The notes under the pieces: generated by a model | Told to the model about the DNA's origin: nothing | The model's input: the letters and a program-made list of their open reading frames with translations, nothing else | Database searches by the model: none | Shown here: positions 53,719 to 62,225 of the stretch, piece by piece | Layout of the letters: each line of letters opens with the position of its first letter | Numbering within the stretch: the stretch's first letter is position 1 | Assembly: GCF_002855515.1 (NCBI RefSeq) | Contig: NZ_PKRP01000001.1 | Location: 558,001-622,000 of the forward strand | Direction of reading: 5' to 3' | DNA from: Rhizobium sp. TH135 | GTDB taxonomy: Bacteria; Pseudomonadota; Alphaproteobacteria; Rhizobiales; Rhizobiaceae | Length of the DNA stretch: 64,000 nucleotides | Program-made: the position numbers and the translations under genes

Positions 53719-55302
53719 TCAGTGCCCGGCGCCTGCGGGTGCGGCACCCTGCGGCTTCTTCAGCAGCAAGACCAGGAACACAAGAGCAATGAAGAGAACG
53801 GTCAGCCCCATGAACACGTCCATGAAGGACAGGAGCCAGGCCTGCTGCGTCACCACGCCGGACAGCTTCTTGATCGCAACCGCTGTCCCGTCGAGGCCGT
53901 AGCTGTCGTAGTTTGCACCCACGCTTGCCAGCCAGTCGAGCGCTGCCTGGTTGCTCCAGGAAAGCTGCTCGGAGAGCCGTGCATAGTGGTCGTCAGTTCT
54001 CTGCGTCAGCATGGTGTTGATGATCGCGAGCCCGACCGCCCCGCCGAGGTTGCGGGTCAGATTGAACAGGCCAGAGGCGTTCTTCATCCGGTCAGGCGGC
54101 AGCGTGCCGAGCGCCAGATTGTTGATCGGCACCATGCAGATCATCAGCGAGCAGCCGCGCAGGATCTGCGGCGCGAGCAGCTCATAGAAATCCCAGTCCG
54201 CCGTGATGCCCGTCATCATGTAGGTGCCGAGCGCGAAGCCCGAAAAGCCGATCATCATCATCACGCGCGGATCGAGCTTGTTGGAAAGCACACCGGCGAC
54301 CGGCGCCGTCAGGAACATCGCAGCCCCCGACACGAACATGGTCTCGCCGATCATCAGCGAGTCATAGCCCCGGATGCGACCGAGATAGAGCGGATAGAGA
54401 TAGGTGAGCCCGTAAAGCCCCACCCCCATGACGAAGGAGAAGAGCGAACCGAAGGCGAAGTTGGCATTCGAGAAGGCCCTGAGATCAACGACGGGCAGTT
54501 CGACCTTGAACACCCGCCAGAAGAAGATGGCCCCGCCGATAACCATGGCGACCGTGCCCATGACGATGTGGTGGTCGTTGAACCAGTCCTTGTTGTTGCC
54601 CTCCTCCAGCACGAACTCCATCGTACCGAGGAAGACCGCCATGGAGGCAAGCCCCCACCAGTCGAACTTCTTGAGGAGCTTGAGATCCGGCTTGTCGAAA
54701 TCGATCAGGCTCCAGGCGGCCGCAGCCACCAGCATGCCGGGAATGACATTGATCAGGAACAGCCAGTGCCAGGACATCGCATGGCTGATGTAGCCACCGA
54801 TCGTCGGACCGATTGTCGGCGCCAGTGTGGCAACAAGACCGACCATCGGCGAGACGATGTTGCGCTTGGACGGCGGGAAGATGGTGAAGGCAGCAGCAAA
54901 CACCGATGGGATCATGCCACCACCAATAAAGCCCTGGATCGCCCGGTAGACGATCATCTGCTCGATATTGGTGGCCGTTGCACACAGGGCGCTGGCAAGC
55001 GTGAAGCCGGCCGCGCAGAAGGTAAACAGCACACGGGTCGATACGATCCGTGCGAGCACACCCGACAAGGGGATCATGATGACTTCGGCGATCAGGTAGG
55101 AAGTCTGCACCCAGGCGATTTCGTCAGAACCGGACCCGAGGCCCGCCTGGATTTCGGCCAGTGATGCCGAGACGATCTGGATGTCGAGGATCGACATGAA
55201 CATGCCGAAGACCATTGCCAGGAAGGCAAAGACGCGTCTGGGATCCATCCGCTCCTCGGTAGGAGCCGAGGCAGCGAGGTCATGTGTGGTGGTTGCGGCC
55301 AT
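53719..55302 (-). CDS. MFS multidrug efflux permease (DHA2, EmrB/QacA-like)
   Basis: The 527-residue permease has 14 predicted membrane segments and DHA2 motifs: DIQIVSASLAEIQAGLGS, SYLIAEVIMIPLSG, GLVATLAPTIGPTIGGYI (motif C), and NLTRNLGGAVGLAIINTM. It works with a periplasmic adaptor (EmrA-like, next gene) to push drugs across the envelope, probably via a TolC-type channel encoded elsewhere. Start ATG 55302. It ends in a His/Gly tail (GAAPAGAGH). The TetR gene at 56663 is probably its repressor. Confidence 0.93.
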   Translation of the reverse strand: MAATTTHDLAASAPTEERMDPRRVFAFLAMVFGMFMSILDIQIVSASLAEIQAGLGSGSDEIAWVQTSYLIAEVIMIPLSGVLARIVSTRVLFTFCAAGFTLASALCATATNIEQMIVYRAIQGFIGGGMIPSVFAAAFTIFPPSKRNIVSPMVGLVATLAPTIGPTIGGYISHAMSWHWLFLINVIPGMLVAAAAWSLIDFDKPDLKLLKKFDWWGLASMAVFLGTMEFVLEEGNNKDWFNDHHIVMGTVAMVIGGAIFFWRVFKVELPVVDLRAFSNANFAFGSLFSFVMGVGLYGLTYLYPLYLGRIRGYDSLMIGETMFVSGAAMFLTAPVAGVLSNKLDPRVMMMIGFSGFALGTYMMTGITADWDFYELLAPQILRGCSLMICMVPINNLALGTLPPDRMKNASGLFNLTRNLGGAVGLAIINTMLTQRTDDHYARLSEQLSWSNQAALDWLASVGANYDSYGLDGTAVAIKKLSGVVTQQAWLLSFMDVFMGLTVLFIALVFLVLLLKKPQGAAPAGAGH

Positions 55303-55335
55303 GACACGGCCCTTTCGATAACGACTGCCGGTGGT

Positions 55336-56520
55336 TTACTTCGCGGCAAGCGCCCGGCCCTCAGGGGCCGTGCGGGTGTCGACGTCGACGATGACACTGA
55401 GGCCGGCGCGCAGATGGCCGCCGGCGAGGGCGTCTTCGGGAAGGGCGATACGAACAGGCACGCGCTGCACAACCTTGGTGAAATTGCCCGTGGCGTTTTC
55501 GGCCGGTAGCATCGAGAAGATGGCGCCGGAGGCCGGCGCGATGGAGGTCACCGTGCCTTCGAGCGGCTGATCACCATAGGCGTCCACATGGATCGAAACC
55601 TTGGAGCCGGGCACCAGATCGGCGATCTGCGTCTCCTTGAAATTGGCCTCGATATAGAGCTCGCTGGTCGGAACGAGAGCCGCGAGACGCTTGCCGGCGG
55701 AAACTAGGTCACCAGCCTGAACGGCGAGATTGCCGATCACGCCGTCATAAGGTGCCTTGAGAACCGTGAAATCGAGGTCGCGCTTGGCCTTGTCGATCGC
55801 CAGCTGCTGCAGGCGAACCGTGCTCAAGGCCTCTTCGCGCTGCGCCTTCAGGAGCGCCAGATTGGCTTTCGCGGAAGAAACAGCCGCCTGCCCGGCCACG
55901 AGATTGGCGCGTGCCTGGTCGAGCGACACCTTTGCGTTGTCGAGATCAGCAGTGGTGCCGACAGACTTGGAGGCAAGGTCGCTCGCCCGATTTGCGGTGA
56001 TTTCAGCACCGCGCGCGGCCGCTTCGAGCGCACCGAGCTGGGCTTCGTACTGCGCCACGCTCGCCTCGCCGCCGATGATCTGCGCATCCATGCGCTTCAC
56101 CGACAGTTCCGCGCTTTCCTTGTTGGCGAGCGCCTGCTCATAGGCAATCTGATAGTCGCCGCCATCGAGCGTTACGAGCGGATCGCCGGCATGGACGATC
56201 TGGTCGCTGGTCACATTGACCTTCTCGACATAGCCGGACACCTTCGGCGAGATGATAGCGATATCACCCTCGATATAGGCATCCTCCGTCGACACCATGA
56301 ACCGACCCTCGGTCCACCAGCCGTAACCATACCAGGCCGCGCCGCCGAGGAGTACTGCAAGGATCACCGGGAGAACCGGGCTGCGCTTCTTCGCCTTCGG
56401 GGCGTCGGAGATGGACGGTGTAGGGACCCCGGTATCCGTTTCAGTTGCGGGCGCGGCCTCATTCCGGTCGACTGGAGTAGAATTGGAACGAAGGGCGGTG
56501 GATCTTTGCGTCGCTGACAT
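55336..56520 (-). CDS. HlyD/EmrA-type membrane fusion protein
   Basis: The 394-residue adaptor has a cytoplasmic N-terminus, one membrane segment (PVLPVILAVLLGGAAWYGYGWW), the biotinyl-lipoyl half-motifs FMVSTEDAYIEGDIAIISPKVSGYV and FTVLKAPYDGVIGNLAVQAGDLVSAG, and a coiled coil between them (residues 100-230). It is the EmrA-like partner of the downstream permease, 33 bases away. Its promoter region holds the palindrome at 56557-56570. Confidence 0.93.
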   Translation of the reverse strand: MSATQRSTALRSNSTPVDRNEAAPATETDTGVPTPSISDAPKAKKRSPVLPVILAVLLGGAAWYGYGWWTEGRFMVSTEDAYIEGDIAIISPKVSGYVEKVNVTSDQIVHAGDPLVTLDGGDYQIAYEQALANKESAELSVKRMDAQIIGGEASVAQYEAQLGALEAAARGAEITANRASDLASKSVGTTADLDNAKVSLDQARANLVAGQAAVSSAKANLALLKAQREEALSTVRLQQLAIDKAKRDLDFTVLKAPYDGVIGNLAVQAGDLVSAGKRLAALVPTSELYIEANFKETQIADLVPGSKVSIHVDAYGDQPLEGTVTSIAPASGAIFSMLPAENATGNFTKVVQRVPVRIALPEDALAGGHLRAGLSVIVDVDTRTAPEGRALAAK

Positions 56521-56556
56521 GATACGGACCGGGGATTGGTTGAATTTGTTCGAACT

Positions 56557-56570
56557 GAACCGTTCGGTTC
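56557..56570. promoter_or_regulatory. Palindromic operator between EmrA-like and TetR genes
   Basis: GAACCGTTCGGTTC has perfect 6-bp arms (GAACCG/CGGTTC) around TT. It lies between the divergent pump and TetR genes, 37 bases from the EmrA-like start, a normal place for TetR repression. Confidence 0.65.
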
Positions 56571-56662
56571 GATTGACATATAGCCTTTGCTAACGCATAT
56601 CAAGGCATAGAAACGCGGATTTTCAGTGAAGATCCGATTGGGTTAATAGTCTTGAAGGCAGA

Positions 56663-57364
56663 ATGCCGAGGCAGAGGATGAAACAGGAAGAGATCACAAT
56701 AGCAGCCCCCGAGGGTTGCGGTGGGGTCGGCCGTTTCGCAGCGGGCGCAGACCCTGTGAAGCGAGGCCAGATCCTGGACGGCGCGAAGCGCGTCTTCATG
56801 AAGCTCGGCTATGACGCCGCAAGCATGAATGACGTGACCCGCGAAGCCGGCGTTTCCAAGGGCACCATCTACGTCTATTTCCAGAGCAAGGAAGATTTGT
56901 TCGGCGCGCTCGTAGAACGGGAAAAGAGCGCCTTCGATGCCACTATCCGACAAATCCTTGACGAGAGCGCCACCGTCGAGGACGGCCTGCGTGGCTATTC
57001 TCATGCCTATGCCCATTTCATTCTCGACACCGAAATGATCCCGACAATGCGCATCCTGATGGGTGTGCTGGACCGCATGCCAACGCTCTGTCAGCGCTTC
57101 TTCGCGTCGTCACCGACGAACATCAAGGTCCTGCTGCAGGACTATATTGCGGCTGCCGCCGACAAAGGTGAACTCGAAGTCGAGGACACGGATCTCGCCG
57201 CACGCCAGTTCATCGACCTGTCGACGGCCGGATATTTCAAGAAGCGTCTGTTCAACGACATCCCGGTGCGTCCTGATGACAAGGAGATTGCACGCGTGGT
57301 GGATTCAGGAGTTCGCATGTTCATGAACTTCTACGGCCCGAAAAACACCGAAGCCCGAGGCTGA
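56663..57364 (+). CDS. TetR/AcrR-family regulator of the efflux operon
   Basis: The 233-residue protein has an unusual 30-residue N-terminal lead (EEITIAAPEGCGGVGRFAAGADP) before the TetR helix-turn-helix (RGQILDGAKRVFMKLGYDAASMNDVTREAGVSKGTIYVYFQSKEDLFGAL) and an AcrR-like C-terminal domain (TMRILMGVLDRMPTLCQRFFASSP). It is divergent from the efflux genes with a clean palindrome between. ATG 56663 or 56678 are both possible starts. Confidence 0.92.
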   Translation: MPRQRMKQEEITIAAPEGCGGVGRFAAGADPVKRGQILDGAKRVFMKLGYDAASMNDVTREAGVSKGTIYVYFQSKEDLFGALVEREKSAFDATIRQILDESATVEDGLRGYSHAYAHFILDTEMIPTMRILMGVLDRMPTLCQRFFASSPTNIKVLLQDYIAAAADKGELEVEDTDLAARQFIDLSTAGYFKKRLFNDIPVRPDDKEIARVVDSGVRMFMNFYGPKNTEARG

Positions 57365-57475
57365 TCATCGACGGAACTTTGTTCCGATCTCGGACTTTAA
57401 ATCGCTGCTTGCCATTCCCCGGGATATGTCTCATGTCCTAGGTCCCCCATCCGTTTGATCAGCACGGAAGACATC

Positions 57476-58234
57476 ATGGAAAATATCAGCGTTCTCCTCC
57501 AGGACCCCGCCGCCTGGGTCGCACTCGTGACGCTCGTCGTCATGGAAATCGTGCTCGGCATTGACAACCTCATCTTCATCTCGATCCTGACCAACAAGCT
57601 GCCCGCAGAGATGCGCGAAAAGGCCCGTCGCATCGGCATCGGCCTTGCACTGGTCATGCGTCTGGCCCTGCTTGGCACCGTCGCCTGGATTGTCCAGCTG
57701 ACAACGCCCGTCTTCGAGCTCTTCGGCCAAGGCTTCTCGTGGAAGGACATGATCCTGATCGCCGGCGGTCTCTTCCTCGTCTGGAAGGCAACGAAGGAAA
57801 TCCACCATGCCGTGGACCCGGTCGACAAGGAAGAGGACTTCATCGCCTCGACCGCATCGACGACCTTTGCCAGCGCCATCGGCCAGATCCTGCTGCTCGA
57901 CCTCGTCTTCTCGATCGACAGCATCATCACCGCCGTCGGCATGACCCCGCATGTCCCGATCATGGTCGTCGCCGTGGTCGCAGCCGTCACCGTCATGCTG
58001 GTGGCAGCCACCCCGCTTGCCAACTTCATCGAGAAGAACCCGACCATCGTCATGCTGGCGCTGGCCTTCCTCATGATGATCGGCACGACGCTCATCGCCG
58101 AAGGCATGGGCTTCCATGTGCCGAAGGGTTATGTCTACGCCGCGATGGCCTTCTCGGCCTTGGTCGAGGTGCTCAACATGTTCGCCCGCCGCAAGCGCGA
58201 GCGAGACCGCGTGGCCAAGACCGCGGTTCATTGA
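57476..58234 (+). CDS. TerC-family integral membrane protein
   Basis: The 252-residue protein has seven to eight membrane segments and the TerC motifs [16 protein letters not shown] with a conserved Asp and Asn, and [18 protein letters not shown] with another acidic pair. TerC proteins (COG0861, YgdQ/YoaE class) are linked to metal-ion (manganese, calcium) export during protein secretion and to tellurite resistance. ATG 57476 follows GGAAG. No Mn riboswitch was seen in the 110 bases upstream, though some TerC genes have one. Confidence 0.92.
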   Translation: MENISVLLQDPAAWVALVTLVVMEIVLGIDNLIFISILTNKLPAEMREKARRIGIGLALVMRLALLGTVAWIVQLTTPVFELFGQGFSWKDMILIAGGLFLVWKATKEIHHAVDPVDKEEDFIASTASTTFASAIGQILLLDLVFSIDSIITAVGMTPHVPIMVVAVVAAVTVMLVAATPLANFIEKNPTIVMLALAFLMMIGTTLIAEGMGFHVPKGYVYAAMAFSALVEVLNMFARRKRERDRVAKTAVH

Positions 58235-58254
58235 GCTCCAGCTGAATTGAAAAG

Positions 58255-58282
58255 AAGGCCTGTCGCGAGATGGGCCTTTTTT
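58255..58282 (+). terminator. Terminator of terC-type gene
   Basis: AAGGCC ... GGGCCTTTTTT hairpin with a T tract, 20 bases after the TerC stop. Confidence 0.8.
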
Positions 58283-58376
58283 ATCTGCAGCGATCGCGCC
58301 GGAACCGATTGGCTCTTGCCGGAATTGCTGTCAGCGCTTACGCCTTCATCGACCATCCGCATTTGGCCGGAGCCCA

Positions 58377-60146
58377 ATGACATACGAGCAAATCCTCGCC
58401 TTCGGCCTCATCGCGGTGATGATGGCCGCCTTTCTCTGGGAGAAGTTTCGCTACGACGTCGTGGCCTGCGTGGCGCTCGTCGCCGCGGTCGTTCTCGGGC
58501 TGCTGCCGGCAGCCGATGCCTTTTCCGGCTTCTCTGACGACCTCGTCATAATCGTCGGCAGCGCATTGGTGGTCAGTGCGGGTGTCGCCCGCTCCGGCGT
58601 GGTGGATCTCGCCATCAAGCGCTTCTTCCCGGCCCTGACATCGCTGCACGGTCAGATGCTGCTCCTGCTGGTCACCGTGACCGTGCTCTCGGCCTTCATC
58701 AAGAATATCGGCGCGCTCGCCATCATGATGCCGGTCGCCTTCCAGTTCGCCCGCAGATCGAGCGTCCCGCCATCTGTCTTCCTCATGCCCATGGCCTTCT
58801 CCGCACTGCTTGGCGGCTTGATGACGCAGATCGGCACCTCGCCGAACATCGCCGTCTCCCGCCTGCGGGAGGAGCTGACGGGTCAGCCCTTCACCATGTT
58901 CGACTTCACGCCGGTCGGCGCAACGCTCGCGGCAGCCGGTATCGTCTTCCTGATCTTTTTCTACTGGCTCGTGCCGCGCCGCGAGAACCAGAATCCGTCG
59001 CTGCAGGAGGCACTCGAAGCCTCGAGCTTCGCGACGGAAGCCATGATCACCCGCCAGTCTCCCTTCGTCGGCAAGACGCTGCATCACCTGCTGCAAACGT
59101 CCCACGGCGAGGTGACGGCCTCGGCCATCCTGCGTGGCCAGACCCGTCTGTCGCCCTTCCCGGATGTCCTGCTGCACGAGGAGGACACGCTTCTCCTGGA
59201 AGGACCGTCCGAGGCTTTGGACCGTATCGTCTCGCAAGGCAATCTCAGCCTGTCCGGGAACACGGATGGCGACCGCAAGCGGCGTGGCGACATCTCCTCC
59301 GTCGAGGCCGTCATCGGACGCGGTTCGCCGCTGATCGGTCAGACAACCAGCGAGCTGTCACTGGTCCACACCTACGGCGTCAACCTCCTGGCCGTCAGCC
59401 GCCAGGGCAAGCGCATCCGCGAGCGCCTCGGCCAGTTGACCTTGCGCTCGGGCGACGTCGTCGTGTTACAAGGCCTGCGCCAGCAGATGCCGTCCATCCT
59501 GACCGAGCTTGGCTGCCTGCCGCTGGCCGAACGCGAAATCCTGCTCGGCACCAGCCGCAACATCTTCATCCCGCTGGCAATCCTCGTCATCGCCATGGGC
59601 GCAACCGCGCTCGGCCTGGCGCCTGTGGCCATCGCCTTCTTCGCCGCAGCCCTTGCCATGGTTGCCTTCGGCGTCATCCCTGTGAGCGAGGTCTACCGTG
59701 CCGTCGACGGGCCGATCCTGGTCATGCTGGCCGCCCTGATCCCCGTTGCCGATACGCTGCGCACGTCAGGTGGCAGCGACGTCATTGCCGGCTGGCTCAA
59801 CGCAGTGGCTGGAGGAATGCCCGCCTGGGGTGCTGTGGCAATGATCCTGCTGACCGCCATGGCCGTCACGCCCTTCCTCAACAATGCAGCGACGGTTCTT
59901 GTCATGGCCCCGATCGCTGCAAGCTTCGCGACCGGCCTCGGCTACAAGCCGGAGGCCTTCCTGATGGCCGTTGCCATTGGTGCAGGCTGCGATTTCCTTA
60001 CCCCCATCGGCCACCAGTGCAATACGCTGGTCATGGGCCCCGGCGGCTACCGCTTTTCGGACTATCCGAGGCTTGGGCTTCCCCTCTCCATCCTCATCGT
60101 CCTGGTCTCGGTCCCGGCCCTGCTGATGGTCTGGCCGGTCAACTGA
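58377..60146 (+). CDS. SLC13/DASS-type permease with two TrkA-C domains
   Basis: The 589-residue protein has N- and C-terminal membrane halves of the SLC13/citrate-ion transporter fold (SAFIKNIGALAIMMPVA, GGLMTQIGTSPNIAVS; later VTPFLNNAATVLVMAP and LTPIGHQCNTLVMGP) with two RCK_C/TrkA-C domains inserted (around residues 215-300 and 300-400). Such hybrids are annotated as sulfate, citrate or ion permeases; the RCK domains imply gating by a ligand such as a nucleotide. The transported anion is unknown. ATG 58377 is used with a weak ribosome site (GGAG). Confidence 0.92.
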   Translation: MTYEQILAFGLIAVMMAAFLWEKFRYDVVACVALVAAVVLGLLPAADAFSGFSDDLVIIVGSALVVSAGVARSGVVDLAIKRFFPALTSLHGQMLLLLVTVTVLSAFIKNIGALAIMMPVAFQFARRSSVPPSVFLMPMAFSALLGGLMTQIGTSPNIAVSRLREELTGQPFTMFDFTPVGATLAAAGIVFLIFFYWLVPRRENQNPSLQEALEASSFATEAMITRQSPFVGKTLHHLLQTSHGEVTASAILRGQTRLSPFPDVLLHEEDTLLLEGPSEALDRIVSQGNLSLSGNTDGDRKRRGDISSVEAVIGRGSPLIGQTTSELSLVHTYGVNLLAVSRQGKRIRERLGQLTLRSGDVVVLQGLRQQMPSILTELGCLPLAEREILLGTSRNIFIPLAILVIAMGATALGLAPVAIAFFAAALAMVAFGVIPVSEVYRAVDGPILVMLAALIPVADTLRTSGGSDVIAGWLNAVAGGMPAWGAVAMILLTAMAVTPFLNNAATVLVMAPIAASFATGLGYKPEAFLMAVAIGAGCDFLTPIGHQCNTLVMGPGGYRFSDYPRLGLPLSILIVLVSVPALLMVWPVN

Positions 60147-60179
60147 TCCGGCCAGGGCGCGGAAGAATGCGCACAAAGA

Positions 60180-60207
60180 AAAACCTGCGTCGGCGGACGC
60201 AGGTTTT
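60180..60207. terminator. Bidirectional terminator after SLC13 gene
   Basis: A perfect 12-bp hairpin, AAAACCTGCGTC/GACGCAGGTTTT with a GGCG loop, and a T-rich tail on either strand. It could also terminate a minus-strand RNA from 60.2-60.35 kb. Confidence 0.85.
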
Positions 60208-60229
60208 CCTTGGGGGCGGGGACTTGGGG

Positions 60230-60348
60230 AGAGCGCAGGCCGGACGGTTAAGGGGCTCGCCTGCCATTTCGTTGGCCACGGATAGAAACCGGAAAAACTC
60301 CCGTGTTCCCCATATCCCGTCGCGTCCGGTTGGCACGGCCTGCGCTCT
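60230..60348. ncRNA. Unassigned structured RNA candidate upstream of gltX
   Basis: AGAGCGCAGGCC (60230-60241) and GGCCTGCGCTCT (60337-60348) are perfect 12-bp complements closing a 95-base interior. Directly inside, GGACG (60242-60246) pairs with CGTCC (60323-60327), and CACGG/CCGTG form an inner stem (near 60276-60304). On the minus strand the hairpin at 60180-60207 would serve as its terminator. Strand and family are not settled; it is not recognisable as a tRNA, tmRNA, SRP or RNase P RNA. Confidence 0.4.
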
Positions 60349-60604
60349 GCCTTAAGAACGCCGGATCCGGCCCCAGGTTCCGGCTTTCCCAAAAAATTTT
60401 TGACGATTTTTTCAGCGCCGCTTGAAAGGCCGGTTTCCGTGGTTTTTCTTGACGCAAGGCCCTGAATATGGCCTAAGGCCACGCTGTGGAACAGGCGGCG
60501 CCAAGGTGCCGAACTCCGTTCTCACCGGCCCTTACCGGCAGCCTCACAATTTCAAGATCCGGCACTAAACTGCCGATCATCCGCACGCACCACGAGCTTT
60601 ACCC
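60349..60604 (+). other. Upstream region of gltX
   Basis: It contains a 12-base palindrome GCCGGATCCGGC (60360-60371), an AT-rich run around 60388-60411 that could act as an UP-like element, and a CTTGAC -35-like hexamer at 60448 with no good -10 at 17 bases (GCCTAA). A GGCCTAAGGCC palindrome at 60470-60480 is also present. The gltX promoter is probably within this region. Confidence 0.4.
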
Positions 60605-62062
60605 ATGACCAAGTCCGGCGTCCGCGTCCGCATTGCACCCTCCCCGACCGGCGAGCCCCATGTCGGCACCGCCTATATCGCGCTGTTCAACTACCTCTTC
60701 GCGAAGAAATTCGACGGCGAGTTCATCCTGCGCATCGAGGACACCGACGCGACCCGCTCGACCGCGGAATTCGAACAGAAGGTTCTGGACGCCCTGAAGT
60801 GGACCGGCCTCACCTGGTCGGAAGGCCCCGATGTCGGCGGCCCTTACGGCCCCTATCGCCAGTCCGAGCGCAAGGACCTCTACCGCCCTTACGTCGACAA
60901 GATGCTCGACAATGGCGGCGCATTCCATTGCTTCTGCACACCGGAACGGCTTGAGAGCATGCGCGAAGCCCAGCGCGCCGCTGGCAAGCCGCCGGGTTAT
61001 GACGGCCACTGCCTGCACCTGAAGGCCGAAGAAGTGACTGCCCGCGTTGCTGCCGGCGAACCACATGTCATCCGCCTGAAAGTGCCGAGCGAAGGCTCCT
61101 GCGATTTCCACGACGGCGTCTATGGCGATGTCTCGATCCCGTGGGAAAGCGTCGACATGCAGGTCTTGCTCAAGGGCGACGGCATGCCGACCTATCACAT
61201 GGCCAACGTCGTCGACGACCACATGATGAAGATCACCCACGTCGCCCGCGGCGAGGAGTGGCTGGCATCAGTGCCGAAGCACATCCTGATCTACAAGCAT
61301 CTCGGTCTTGAGCCGCCAGTCTTCATGCACCTGTCGCTGATGCGCAATCACGACAAATCGAAGCTCTCGAAGCGCAAAAACCCGACTTCGATCTCCTATT
61401 ACTCGGCCCTCGGCTACCTGCCGGAAGCCCTGATGAACTTCCTCGGCCTGTTCTTCATCCAGATCGCAGAAGGCGAAGAGCTGCTGTCGATGGAAGAGCT
61501 GATCGCCAAGTTCGATCCCGACAACCTGTCGAAGGCCGGCGCGATCTTCGACATCCAGAAGCTCGACTGGCTGAACGGCCGCTGGCTGCGCGAAAAACTG
61601 TCGCCGGAAGACTTCGTCGCACGCGTGCTCGACTGGTCGATGGAAAACGACCGTCTCGTCGAAGGTCTGAAGCTTGCCCAGAGCCGCGTCACCAAGCTCG
61701 GCGAAGTCCCGCCGCTCGCCGGCTTCCTGCTGGCAAACGACGTCGGCCTGACGCCAGCCTCCTTTGGCGGCCTGAAGACCAGCCCGGCCGAAACACTCGA
61801 AATCGTCACCACCGTTCAGGCGGACCTCGAAAAGATCCTCGAATGGAATGTCACGACCATCGAGGAAGAGTTGCGCGCGATCTCCGAGCGCATGGAAAAG
61901 AAGCTCCGCGTCGTCACCCCGCCCCTCTTCGTCGCCGTCTCGGGCAGCCAGCGTTCGCTGCCGCTGTTTGACTCGATGGCGCTACTCGGCCGCTCGGTCG
62001 TGCGCCAGCGTCTGAAGGTTGCGATCCAGGTGCTGACCGCGATGGCGGGTGCGCAGAATTGA
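60605..62062 (+). CDS. gltX: Glutamyl-tRNA synthetase
   Basis: The 485-residue class I synthetase has the HIGH motif as HVGT (PSPTGEPHVGTAYIALFNY), the zinc-site-like CFCTPERL, and KMSKS as KLSKRK (SLMRNHDKSKLSKRK). Its length fits bacterial GluRS; alphaproteobacteria often charge both tRNA(Glu) and tRNA(Gln) with such enzymes and then amidate. The KLSKR variant is typical of this subgroup (a second GluRS paralog is common in rhizobia). It lies upstream of lysS on the same strand with a repeat between. The start ATG 60605 follows a weak GAG site. Confidence 0.96.
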   Translation: MTKSGVRVRIAPSPTGEPHVGTAYIALFNYLFAKKFDGEFILRIEDTDATRSTAEFEQKVLDALKWTGLTWSEGPDVGGPYGPYRQSERKDLYRPYVDKMLDNGGAFHCFCTPERLESMREAQRAAGKPPGYDGHCLHLKAEEVTARVAAGEPHVIRLKVPSEGSCDFHDGVYGDVSIPWESVDMQVLLKGDGMPTYHMANVVDDHMMKITHVARGEEWLASVPKHILIYKHLGLEPPVFMHLSLMRNHDKSKLSKRKNPTSISYYSALGYLPEALMNFLGLFFIQIAEGEELLSMEELIAKFDPDNLSKAGAIFDIQKLDWLNGRWLREKLSPEDFVARVLDWSMENDRLVEGLKLAQSRVTKLGEVPPLAGFLLANDVGLTPASFGGLKTSPAETLEIVTTVQADLEKILEWNVTTIEEELRAISERMEKKLRVVTPPLFVAVSGSQRSLPLFDSMALLGRSVVRQRLKVAIQVLTAMAGAQN

Positions 62063-62072
62063 TTTGAAAGAG

Positions 62073-62190
62073 TGCCCCTCATCCGCCCTTCGGGCACCTT
62101 CTCCCCGTGAACGGGCGAAGGCCACGACGGCCAAACTTGGCACAACGTCTCCTCTACCCGCTTGCGGGGAGAGGGTAGGGTGAGGGGCGA
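62073..62190. repeat. RIME-type palindromic intergenic repeat, copy 3
   Basis: Contains CCCTCATCCGCCCTTCGGGC and CTTCTCCCCGTGAACGGG motifs on the left and CCGCTTGCGGGGAGAGGG on the right, related to copies 1 and 2. It lies between gltX and lysS and could form RNA hairpins in a shared transcript. Confidence 0.7.
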
Positions 62191-62225
62191 AGACTTACGG
62201 CAGAGGCCGCCACAGGAACCACGCG

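Noticed and set aside
53710-55164. 484-codon + strand frame
   Set aside because: Antisense to the EmrB-like permease; rich in His/Asp/Arg from mirrored hydrophobic codons.
57365-57475. Manganese (yybP-ykoY) riboswitch ahead of the TerC gene
   Set aside because: The 110 bases lack the conserved GGGGAGUA-type loops, so there is no support.
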